Positions 9,289 to 16,278 of a stretch of DNA of 64,000 nucleotides are shown here, piece after piece. Position numbers and translations under genes: made by a program. Positions within the stretch are counted from its first letter, which is position 1. The number at the start of each line of letters is the position of its first letter. Origin of the DNA: an uncultured Winogradskyella sp. (lineage in GTDB: Bacteria > Bacteroidota > Bacteroidia > Flavobacteriales > Flavobacteriaceae); the NCBI RefSeq assembly GCF_947501905.1, contig NZ_CANMXL010000001.1:496001-560000 (forward strand), in the 5' to 3' direction. Below the pieces are notes generated by a model, which saw only the letters and a program-made list of their open reading frames with translations, did not search any database and was not told the origin of the DNA.

Positions 9289-9639
9289 TTAGTTCTTTTT
9301 CTCCTCTTTTAATAGTGAATGTAATATAGATTGAAGCACAGATAAAAGAATACTAAAAAGTACAGCAGTCCATATACCGTTTACAGAAAAACCATCAATG
9401 AGCTTATCAGCCAAGAGTATAATTAAAGCATTAATTATTAGAAGAAATAATCCTAATGTAATTATAGTTATTGGTAAAGTTAAGATGATTAAAACTGGTT
9501 TCACTAAAAGGTTTAAAATTGAAATTACAATAGCAACGATGATTGCTCCGACATAACCGTCTACACTTACTCCATTTAAAAAATATGCCAAAACAAAAAC
9601 GAAGAGAGCATTGATAAGTAAACGTAAAATTAAATTCAT
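9289..9639 (-). CDS. Phage-holin-4-2-like small membrane protein
   Basis: A 116-residue protein that is nearly all membrane: four hydrophobic segments (about 3-22, 30-48, 50-76 and 89-108) and a short charged KEEKKN tail. The first half carries the pattern NGVSVDGYVGAIIVAIVISI and the middle NLLVKPVLIILTLPITIITLG, typical of the family named mycobacterial four-segment phage holin IV. The name is historical. These are ordinary chromosomal membrane proteins of unknown function in Bacteroidota, and nothing nearby is phage-like. It lies between the YwqK/TonB fusion gene (upstream, 17 nt) and tig, and could be the last gene of the pdxJ-led operon. Confidence 0.8.
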   Translation of the reverse strand: MNLILRLLINALFVFVLAYFLNGVSVDGYVGAIIVAIVISILNLLVKPVLIILTLPITIITLGLFLLIINALIILLADKLIDGFSVNGIWTAVLFSILLSVLQSILHSLLKEEKKN

Positions 9640-9656
9640 AATATTATACTAATACT

Positions 9657-10721
9657 TTATTGTACATAGAAAACTATCGGCAGAGCATATGGCACAATAA
9701 CAGGCTTGCCCCTTTGATATCCTGGTGTTATTCTTGGTAATGTTTCAAAAACTCTTTGAGTTTCAATTCTCAATCTATGATGAGGTGCCTTAACAGAAGA
9801 AAGACTTACATACCCAAGTTTATCAATTTTAAAAGCCACTAAAATCTTTTGTTTCCCTAATAAGCCAATATTCTTCGCTTCATTTTTATCAAAATTATCA
9901 AGAATAAACTTTGCTAAGTTTTCATTCATGCATTTTTTCAGAGCTTTATTTCCATACACATTCTCACAACCAGTAAAAACTGGCACTTTTTCTAGAACTC
10001 CATCTGGCACCGCAGTTACTTTAAAAGGTAAAGTTTTCTTTTTCGTATTAACTTTCTCAACCTTTTTGCCTGAAGAATCATATTTTACCCATGTTTTAGA
10101 AAAAGCATCACCTTTATAACTACCAACCCATTGCAAGTTCCCTAATTCATCATATCGTTTTTCTTCACCATTTTTTTTATCTCTTAAAATAACACCTTCT
10201 AATCTCAGGTTCTTATTTTTGTAAAACTGTTTATATATACCATTTCTGTAACCATTTTCATAGCTAACACTCCATTCTAAATTTTCATCTTCATCATAGA
10301 ATTTCCATTTCCCGCTTAATTGGAAATCTATGTAATTCGATTCAATTTTTAAAGAACCATTTTCTCTATACTCTTTATAATAACCACTCTTATACTGGTT
10401 TTTGTAAAACAATTCTCCTGTTTCGTAATAACCAAAAACAATATATCCTTCACCTTCTTTTTCTACTTTTCTTTTAACTATCCCACTTTCAAAAAAAGAA
10501 GCTTCGGGAATTTCTTTCTTTCCATTTGTATAACTTGATATATTAGAAATTTGACCACTCTTATAATATCTCTTCCATTCTCCAACTCGTTTTTGATTCT
10601 TATATACGCCTTCAGTTTTTAATTCCCCTGAACGATAATATAACTTTGCAGGCCCATCTGGTTTATCTTGAGCAGAAACAGTAATTGAAATAAGTAATAG
10701 AATAAGCAATAGGTTTTTCAT
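9657..10721 (-). CDS. Exported YwqK-repeat protein with a C-terminal TonB-like domain
   Basis: A 354-residue exported protein with three parts. A signal peptide (MKNLLLILLLISITVSAQ) starts at the ATG at 10721; the longer frame to 10730 would need TTG. About eight YwqK/MORN-like repeats follow (about residues 25-215), with motifs such as YRSGELKTEGVYKNQKRVGEW and LQWVGSYKGD. The last about 110 residues form a TonB C-terminal-like domain with the two-cysteine signature VPVFTGCEN...KKCM and the end motif GKPVIVPYALPIVFYV. The TonB proteins at 51270 and 52180 have the same end motif. No transmembrane anchor or proline-rich linker is visible, so it is unlikely to transduce energy like a true TonB. 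The YwqK antitoxin label is a misnomer here; no toxin gene is beside it. Function unknown. Confidence 0.75.
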   Translation of the reverse strand: MKNLLLILLLISITVSAQDKPDGPAKLYYRSGELKTEGVYKNQKRVGEWKRYYKSGQISNISSYTNGKKEIPEASFFESGIVKRKVEKEGEGYIVFGYYETGELFYKNQYKSGYYKEYRENGSLKIESNYIDFQLSGKWKFYDEDENLEWSVSYENGYRNGIYKQFYKNKNLRLEGVILRDKKNGEEKRYDELGNLQWVGSYKGDAFSKTWVKYDSSGKKVEKVNTKKKTLPFKVTAVPDGVLEKVPVFTGCENVYGNKALKKCMNENLAKFILDNFDKNEAKNIGLLGKQKILVAFKIDKLGYVSLSSVKAPHHRLRIETQRVFETLPRITPGYQRGKPVIVPYALPIVFYVQ

Positions 10722-10747
10722 AAAAATCAATGTATCGAATTATAAAT

Positions 10748-11608
10748 TTACGTTTTTTTAAACACCATAATATCTTGGTATTCGGTTTTACTATTATCAG
10801 CATTTTGCCCTTTCCAAAAACCATCAATAATTTCTACAAGTTCTAGATTAGCTTGTTCTAGCATTTGTATAATCTTAGTTTTATGAATAGCAATATTACC
10901 AGATTTCACGGTTTCATTCATTAACCTGTAATCTTCTTTTTTGTACGGAAAATTAAAATCTTTTTGAGTAGAAATCTGTACTTCATCAGTTTCATCATAA
11001 AAAAAGAAAGTTGAAAAACATTGTCCATCAGATTTTAAAACTCGATATATTTCATGAAAGTAATGCTGAATTTCATCTATCTGCATGTGTGTAAACAAGG
11101 ATACCGAAAATACTTTTGAAAATGATGCCTCTTTATAAGGAAACTCAAATTCCGTAGCTTTCAATTCTGAAGTATTGTACAAATCATTAAATATAGGTAC
11201 ATACTTAAAATTAAAGTTCAAAAAATCTTTACCTAAGCCTTTATTACACCAATCGACACCTTGCTTTACAACATCAAAACCATCATAAGAACCTTTGCTA
11301 TTTAAATATGTAGAAAGTGCTATTGCAGAACGACCAACACCACTACCAATATCCAGAACACTATCATTAGGTTGTAAATCTATATGTCTTTTTAAATGCT
11401 CTAAATGAAGCACTCCTTGTTTAATGTATTGATTTGCATTGGCAGGTGAGCCTGTATAAATCTGACCTCTAGATGGCACATATTTATTGGTTTTCCCTGA
11501 TAATTTATCTATAAAATCTACAGGAAAGTAATACACACGACGAATCCAAAAACGTTGACGTGAAGACAATCCATACCAAAAATCTCTTAAAAACTGAGGT
11601 TTACCCAT
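10748..11608 (-). CDS. Class I SAM-dependent methyltransferase
   Basis: A 286-residue Rossmann-fold methyltransferase. Motif I is clear: VLDIGSGVGRSAI around residues 84-96, with an acidic residue ending the next strand (YDGFDV). A later motif, FSKVFSVSLFTHM, is followed by IQHYFHEIYRVLKSDGQCF (post-motif III region). The first about 60 residues are basic and aromatic and may touch a membrane or the substrate. The start is taken at the ATG at 11608, since the 4-codon extension begins with TTG. It lies 13 nt downstream of the esterase gene and is probably cotranscribed with it and pdxJ. The methyl acceptor is unknown. Confidence 0.8.
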   Translation of the reverse strand: MGKPQFLRDFWYGLSSRQRFWIRRVYYFPVDFIDKLSGKTNKYVPSRGQIYTGSPANANQYIKQGVLHLEHLKRHIDLQPNDSVLDIGSGVGRSAIALSTYLNSKGSYDGFDVVKQGVDWCNKGLGKDFLNFNFKYVPIFNDLYNTSELKATEFEFPYKEASFSKVFSVSLFTHMQIDEIQHYFHEIYRVLKSDGQCFSTFFFYDETDEVQISTQKDFNFPYKKEDYRLMNETVKSGNIAIHKTKIIQMLEQANLELVEIIDGFWKGQNADNSKTEYQDIMVFKKT

Positions 11609-11621
11609 ATCGGTTAGCAAT

Positions 11622-12389
11622 TTACATTTTTATAAATTGAACTACAGCATCATAAAACGCTTTGGGATTTTCTGCATGCAACCAATGGCCAGCATTACTA
11701 ATGGTCTCAATCTTAGCATCTGTAAAATGACGATGAATTAAAACTTCATCCAATTCACCTATATATTCTGACTTATCGCCTCGCAAAAAAATAGTTGGTT
11801 TAGAAAATGTAGCATGTATTGGCAATGCTTCACCAACTTCAGATACGTTTTCTTTTAAAACTGGTAGGTTAATTCGCAATCCTAATTTACCTTTTTCTAC
11901 CCAATACAGGTTTTTCAATAAAAACATACGTGTTCCTATCTCGGTAACATAGTTTGCTAAAGCTTTATCCGCCTCTCCACGTGTTTTAATTATTGAAAAA
12001 TCTAGACTTGTGAGTCCTTCTAAAATAGCATCGTGATGGATAGGATAATAACGTGGTGATATATCTGCAACAATTAACCTATTGACATACTCAGGATATT
12101 TTGTTGCAAAACTCATCGCTGTTTTTCCGCCCATAGAATGTCCTAAGAGGATAATATCTTTAAGATGATGAGCATCACAATAAGCCTTTAAATCTTCGAC
12201 CATTAGTTCGTAATCAAACTCTTCTGAATGAAAACTACGCCCATGATTACGTTGGTCAACAAGATGCATTTCGTAATCAAGTTCTGAAAATTGACGAGAA
12301 AGGGTTTTCCAGTTGTCGCCCATTCCTAAAAACCCATGAAGAATTATAAAGGGTTTTCCACTACCAAAAGTATTTCCGTGTAAAATCAT
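11622..12389 (-). CDS. Alpha/beta-hydrolase (YbfF-like esterase)
   Basis: A 255-residue alpha/beta-hydrolase. The oxyanion-hole motif HGFLGMGDNW is at about 18-27. The nucleophile elbow GHSMGG places Ser85 as catalytic, an Asp follows FLRGDKSEYI near 207, and the catalytic His lies in NAGHWLHAENP near 235. The motif VDQRNHGRS is characteristic of the YbfF/esterase group. No signal peptide, so cytoplasmic; the substrate is unknown. Its ATG overlaps the pdxJ stop in an ATGA junction, which implies translational coupling with pdxJ. The pairing with pdxJ recurs in flavobacteria as far as I recall, but a link to vitamin B6 is inference. Confidence 0.85.
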   Translation of the reverse strand: MILHGNTFGSGKPFIILHGFLGMGDNWKTLSRQFSELDYEMHLVDQRNHGRSFHSEEFDYELMVEDLKAYCDAHHLKDIILLGHSMGGKTAMSFATKYPEYVNRLIVADISPRYYPIHHDAILEGLTSLDFSIIKTRGEADKALANYVTEIGTRMFLLKNLYWVEKGKLGLRINLPVLKENVSEVGEALPIHATFSKPTIFLRGDKSEYIGELDEVLIHRHFTDAKIETISNAGHWLHAENPKAFYDAVVQFIKM

Positions 12390-13099
12390 GATAAACGGTG
12401 CAAATACATTTGTATAACATTCTCAACACCTAGATAAAGACTCTCAGAAATTAAAGCATGACCTATGGACACTTCCAAAAGACCTTCGATATTTTCTTTA
12501 AAAAACTTAATATTATCTAGAGATAAATCATGACCTGCATTGACACCTAAGCCTAATTTATTAGCGAGGCGAGCACATTCTGCGTAAGGTTTTATAGCAT
12601 CGTTATTACCTAATCCGTATTGATGCGCATAAGCTTCAGTATATAACTCTATCCTATCAGTTTCGGTTGTTTTAGCACCTTCAATTTGTTTAAGGTCTGG
12701 GTCGACAAAAATGGATGTCCTTATATTATTTCTTTTAAATTCAGAAATAACTTCAACTAAAAAGTCTTTGTGTTTTATGGTATCCCAACCAGCATTTGAT
12801 GTAATTGCATCAATACCATCTGGCACTAATGTCACTTGAGTAGGCTTCGTCTCTAATACCAAATCTATGAACTTAGGAATAGGGTTTCCTTCAATATTAT
12901 ACTCTGTATGTACAATAGATTTTAAATCATGAGCATCTTGATAACGGATATGTCGCTCATCAGGACGCGGATGGATAGTGACACCTTCTGCACCAAAACG
13001 TTGAACATCCTTTGCAAACTGAACCACATTTGGCACATCACCTCCTCTACTATTTCTGAGCGTAGCAATTTTATTAATATTAACACTAAGCTTTGTCAT
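12386..13099 (-). CDS. pdxJ: Pyridoxine 5'-phosphate synthase
   Basis: A 237-residue TIM-barrel enzyme that condenses 1-deoxy-D-xylulose 5-phosphate with 3-amino-2-oxopropyl phosphate to give pyridoxine 5'-phosphate, the last committed step of DXP-dependent vitamin B6 synthesis. Family motifs are the N-terminal LSVNINKIATLRNSRGG, VTIHPRPDERHI with the catalytic histidine region, TLVPDG and GLGVNAGHDLSLDN near residue 190. The ATG at 13099 is used; the 10-codon extension starts at TTG, and a TAnnTTTG element at 13119-13126 lies within it. It is first in a probable operon pdxJ-esterase-methyltransferase-YwqK/TonB protein. Confidence 0.95.
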   Translation of the reverse strand: MTKLSVNINKIATLRNSRGGDVPNVVQFAKDVQRFGAEGVTIHPRPDERHIRYQDAHDLKSIVHTEYNIEGNPIPKFIDLVLETKPTQVTLVPDGIDAITSNAGWDTIKHKDFLVEVISEFKRNNIRTSIFVDPDLKQIEGAKTTETDRIELYTEAYAHQYGLGNNDAIKPYAECARLANKLGLGVNAGHDLSLDNIKFFKENIEGLLEVSIGHALISESLYLGVENVIQMYLHRLS

Positions 13100-13118
13100 T
13101 TCTATCGAATTTAAGAGA

Positions 13119-13126
13119 CAAAAATA
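13119..13126 (-). promoter_or_regulatory. Candidate pdxJ promoter (-7 element TATTTTTG)
   Basis: TATTTTTG on the minus strand fits TAnnTTTG and lies 19 nt before the pdxJ ATG. I find no good TTG at the right distance for a -33 box. Confidence 0.5.
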
Positions 13127-13190
13127 CAAAGTAGAACACGCTTTTTATGGTTATTTTTAATTAATTTGCAGAACCTTAGAGAAACGATTT

Positions 13191-13847
13191 ATGCAGTTAC
13201 AGAATTACATTATAAACGATATAAAACCTCTGAATGTCAATGACACAATTGGCGATATACAGCTACTTTTTAATCAATTAACGTATTCTCACATACCTAT
13301 TGAAAAGGATGGTATTTATATAGGTTGTATTCCAGAAACTGATGCGCATTGCTTTGAATCAAAAAAAATAATCTCTGATTGCAGTTACACTGCTGAAGGC
13401 TTTTTTGTCCGAACTACTACTAATTGGTTAGATGTCCTTGAGGCTTTTGCTCAAAACAACAGTAATATTATGCCGGTTTTAAGCTCGGAAAATAAATATT
13501 TGGGCTATTATGAGCTCAATGATATTATTCATCTCTTTAATGAAACTCCATTTTTCTCAGAACCTGGCGGTATATTAATTGTTGAAAAAGGAATACAGGA
13601 CTATTCTTTTAGTGAAATAAGCCAGATTGTAGAGTCTAATGACGCCAAATTACTTGGTGCTTTTATTTCTAAAATTGAAAATGATGTTGCTCAGATTACT
13701 CTAAAAGTTGGCAACACTAGCCTAAATGATGTTACACAAACGTTTAGGCGTTATAGTTATAATATTATTGCTGGACATGAAGATGACATCTATATTAAAA
13801 GTTTAAAAGATCGCTCAAAATATTTGGATAAGTACTTAAACATTTAA
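13191..13847 (+). CDS. CBS-domain protein
   Basis: A 218-residue cytoplasmic protein. Residues about 5-125 contain a pair of degenerate CBS repeats: YIINDIKPLNVNDTIGDIQ opens the first, and ITNWLDVLEAF-like and NIMPVLSSENKYLGYYELND sequences mark the second. A further about 90 residues (GGILIVEKGIQDYSFSEISQ onward) resemble an ACT-like regulatory fold. CBS pairs usually bind adenine nucleotides and regulate a partner. It ends 3 nt before the nadK ATG, so the two are almost certainly cotranscribed. Control of NAD kinase, or sensing of a related nucleotide, is a reasonable inference but is not shown by sequence. Confidence 0.8.
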   Translation: MQLQNYIINDIKPLNVNDTIGDIQLLFNQLTYSHIPIEKDGIYIGCIPETDAHCFESKKIISDCSYTAEGFFVRTTTNWLDVLEAFAQNNSNIMPVLSSENKYLGYYELNDIIHLFNETPFFSEPGGILIVEKGIQDYSFSEISQIVESNDAKLLGAFISKIENDVAQITLKVGNTSLNDVTQTFRRYSYNIIAGHEDDIYIKSLKDRSKYLDKYLNI

Positions 13848-13850
13848 GTT

Positions 13851-14729
13851 ATGAAAGTTGCCATCTACGGTCAAAATTATCAAAACGACAACAATCAAAA
13901 AGCTTTTGAGGTTCTTGTCAATTCATTAAAAAATTATGTAGTTGATGTTTTTATTGAATCTCAATTTCTAAAAATTCAAAAAGAAGTATTTCATAATGAT
14001 TGGTCTTTTGGCATATTTACTGAGCTTGATAATTCATATGATTTATTAATTAGCATCGGTGGTGATGGTACTATTTTAAGAGCTATTACTTATGTCAGAG
14101 ATTTAGACATCCCAATTGTTGGTATTAATACTGGTAGGTTAGGTTTTTTAGCTACTGTCCAAACTAACGAGATTGAAAATGCAATGTCTAATATTTTTGA
14201 AAAGAATTATAAAATATCTGAACGCTCTTTATTGAGTGTTGATATTTCCCCAGAAAATAGTTTGGTTAAAGAGACTAATTTTGCATTGAACGAAGTGACA
14301 ATCAGCAGAAAAAACACCACTTCTATGATTACAGTAGAAACCCATTTAGATGATGAATATTTAACATCATATTGGGCTGACGGTCTCATATTATCTACGC
14401 CCACAGGTTCTACAGGTTATTCTTTAAGTTGTGGCGGACCTGTAATTTCACCTAGTGCACAAAGCTTTGTTTTAACACCAATAGCTCCACACAACCTAAA
14501 TGCAAGACCTTTGGTAATACCAGACCAGACCTCTGTTAAGCTAAAAGTCAATGGTAGAGAAGATCAATTTTTACTATCATTAGATTCAAGAATAATCACA
14601 CTCCCAAATACGGCTACAGTAAAAATTAAGAAAGCACCATTTCATATTAAAATGGTTGAACTTTTAGATGAAAGTTTTATTGATACTCTAAGAAAAAAAA
14701 TGCTTTGGGGAGAAGATCGAAGGAATTAA
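13851..14729 (+). CDS. nadK: NAD kinase
   Basis: A 292-residue ATP-dependent NAD kinase (NAD to NADP). The diagnostic GGDGT motif is at residues 70-74 (ISIGGDGTILRA), the NE-type motif is in FALNEVTISR near 145-152, and the glycine-rich TPTGSTGYSLSCGGPVISP is near 184-202. A C-terminal beta region follows (RPLVIPDQTSVKLKV). Length is normal for the bacterial family. It directly follows the CBS-protein gene with 3 nt between them. The next gene, DUF6089, has its own promoter, so nadK probably ends this short operon. Confidence 0.96.
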   Translation: MKVAIYGQNYQNDNNQKAFEVLVNSLKNYVVDVFIESQFLKIQKEVFHNDWSFGIFTELDNSYDLLISIGGDGTILRAITYVRDLDIPIVGINTGRLGFLATVQTNEIENAMSNIFEKNYKISERSLLSVDISPENSLVKETNFALNEVTISRKNTTSMITVETHLDDEYLTSYWADGLILSTPTGSTGYSLSCGGPVISPSAQSFVLTPIAPHNLNARPLVIPDQTSVKLKVNGREDQFLLSLDSRIITLPNTATVKIKKAPFHIKMVELLDESFIDTLRKKMLWGEDRRN

Positions 14730-14764
14730 ACAATAAATACCCGTAAATACTGTTTTCTGTAAGA

Positions 14765-14781
14765 CAATTTGTATCAAATTG
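14765..14781. repeat. Perfect inverted repeat overlapping the -33 box before DUF6089-uppS-bamA
   Basis: CAATTTG (14765-14771), a TAT spacer and CAAATTG (14775-14781) form a perfect 7-bp inverted repeat whose right end supplies the TTG of the promoter. The position is what one expects of an operator. Confidence 0.5.
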
Positions 14782-14810
14782 TTATAGAGTAATCTTAATT
14801 GTTATATTTG
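14779..14810 (+). promoter_or_regulatory. Promoter for DUF6089-uppS-bamA (TTG-N21-TATATTTG)
   Basis: TTG at 14779-14781, a 21-nt spacer and TATATTTG at 14803-14810 match the Bacteroidota consensus, 17 nt before the DUF6089 ATG. Confidence 0.75.
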
Positions 14811-14827
14811 CAAACTTTTAAAAATTT

Positions 14828-15517
14828 ATGAGGTATCTACTGCTATTTTTATTAGGTGTATTTGGCAGCCAAATCACTAATGCTCAAATTTATGAGTTTG
14901 GTGTATTTGCGGGTGGAAGTAATTTCATAGGAGATGTTGGCGCAACCAACTATATATCCCCGAATCAATTAGCCATTGGTGGTATTGTAAAATGGAACAG
15001 AAGTCCAAGACATGCCTTTAGAGCCTCATTAATATATTCAAATTTAGAAGTCGATGACCGAAAATCCGATGATCCAAGACGCATCCAAAGAGGTTATGGC
15101 TTTAGAAGTGGTATTTTAGAAGCGTCTTTAGGTCTCGAATTTACTTTCTTTGATTGGAACCTACATGAATTAACCCCAAAAGGCACACCCTATTTATACA
15201 CAGGTATAACAGCTGCTAATCATGAGAATTTTTTCTTTGATAATAATGGTACTCTAACTCAAGAAAACACCTCTAGTTGGGCATATGGAATCCCAATGGT
15301 TTTTGGATATAAACAAGTAATAAGTCCTCACTTTATTTTGGCTGCAGAAATTGGTGCCCGTTTTACTTTTTCAGATGAATTAGATGGCAGTGTTCCTGAC
15401 GCAGATTTTAGAGAACAATTTAGCTTTGGAAACACCAATAGTAATGACTGGTATGTTTTTTCAGGAATTACCTTAACTTACACCTTTGGGCAAAAACCTT
15501 GTTATTGCGACTTTTAA
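14828..15517 (+). CDS. DUF6089-family outer-membrane beta-barrel protein
   Basis: A 229-residue exported protein with a signal peptide (MRYLLLFLLGVFGSQITNAQ). The rest is alternating amphipathic strands with aromatic girdles (YEFGVFAGGSNFIGDVG, HAFRASLIYSNLEVDD, HFILAAEIGARFTFSDEL), consistent with a small barrel of about 8 strands. It ends in KPCYCDF, with two cysteines near the C-terminus that could be linked. It matches the DUF6089 proteins always seen before uppS and bamA in flavobacteria. Function unknown; a role next to outer-membrane assembly is inferred from context. It has its own promoter and ends 1 nt before the uppS ATG. Confidence 0.8.
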   Translation: MRYLLLFLLGVFGSQITNAQIYEFGVFAGGSNFIGDVGATNYISPNQLAIGGIVKWNRSPRHAFRASLIYSNLEVDDRKSDDPRRIQRGYGFRSGILEASLGLEFTFFDWNLHELTPKGTPYLYTGITAANHENFFFDNNGTLTQENTSSWAYGIPMVFGYKQVISPHFILAAEIGARFTFSDELDGSVPDADFREQFSFGNTNSNDWYVFSGITLTYTFGQKPCYCDF

Positions 15518-15518
15518 A

Positions 15519-16259
15519 ATGAATCTAAAAGACCAAATAGACACGTCTAAGTTACCAAACCATATAGCTATTATAATGGATGGCAATGGTCGTTGGGCAA
15601 AACAAAAAGGTTTAGTTAGAGTGCTTGGACATGAAAGCGGCACAAAAGCCGTAAGAGAGACTGTGGAAGCCTGTGCAGAAATTGGTATAAAGCACTTAAC
15701 ACTTTATGCATTTTCTACAGAAAACTGGAACAGACCAAAATTAGAAGTGCAAACCTTAATGAAACTTTTGGTAAAATCTCTAAAAAAAGAGATTAAAACA
15801 CTTCATGACAATGGAATTAAGTTAACTGCTATTGGATGCTTAAAAGATTTACCAAAAAAAGCATTTGATGAATTAGAATTTGTTAAAGAAAAGACAAAAA
15901 ATAATACACATATGACATTAACTTTAGCTTTAAGCTACGGTTCTCGTGAAGAACTTGTTAATGTTGTTAAAGAATTATCATTTAAAGTTAAAAATAATAT
16001 AATTTCGCCCGAAAGTATTGACGAATCAATTATTAATAAGCATCTTTACACGCAAAATTTACCAGACGTAGATTTGCTAATTCGCACTAGTGGTGAACAA
16101 CGAATTAGCAATTTTTTATTATGGCAAATTGCATATGCAGAATTATATTTTACAAATGTTTTATGGCCAGATTTTAAAAAAGAAAATCTTATAGAAGCCA
16201 TTAAAGACTATCAAAATAGAGAACGACGATTTGGAAAGACAAGCGAACAGCTTACATAA
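15519..16259 (+). CDS. uppS: Isoprenyl transferase (undecaprenyl diphosphate synthase)
   Basis: A 246-residue cis-prenyltransferase that extends farnesyl diphosphate with isopentenyl diphosphate to the C55 lipid carrier used for peptidoglycan and surface polysaccharide. Motifs: HIAIIMDGNGRWAKQKGL near residues 16-33 with the catalytic Asp of MDGNGRWA; YAFSTENWNRP near 65-75; and the C-terminal RTSGEQRISNFLLWQ followed by FTNVLWPDF. The start is the ATG at 15519; an upstream extension to 15486 begins at TTG inside the DUF6089 gene. It is in the order DUF6089-uppS-bamA. Confidence 0.96.
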   Translation: MNLKDQIDTSKLPNHIAIIMDGNGRWAKQKGLVRVLGHESGTKAVRETVEACAEIGIKHLTLYAFSTENWNRPKLEVQTLMKLLVKSLKKEIKTLHDNGIKLTAIGCLKDLPKKAFDELEFVKEKTKNNTHMTLTLALSYGSREELVNVVKELSFKVKNNIISPESIDESIINKHLYTQNLPDVDLLIRTSGEQRISNFLLWQIAYAELYFTNVLWPDFKKENLIEAIKDYQNRERRFGKTSEQLT

Positions 16260-16278
16260 AAGCATAACCTTAAAAGCC

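Noticed and set aside
9289-9639. Holin name taken as a sign of a prophage
   Set aside because: No integrase, capsid, tail or lysin genes nearby; the family is chromosomal in Bacteroidota.
9657-10721. Toxin-antitoxin system based on the YwqK label
   Set aside because: The protein is exported and carries a TonB-like domain; no toxin-like gene is adjacent.
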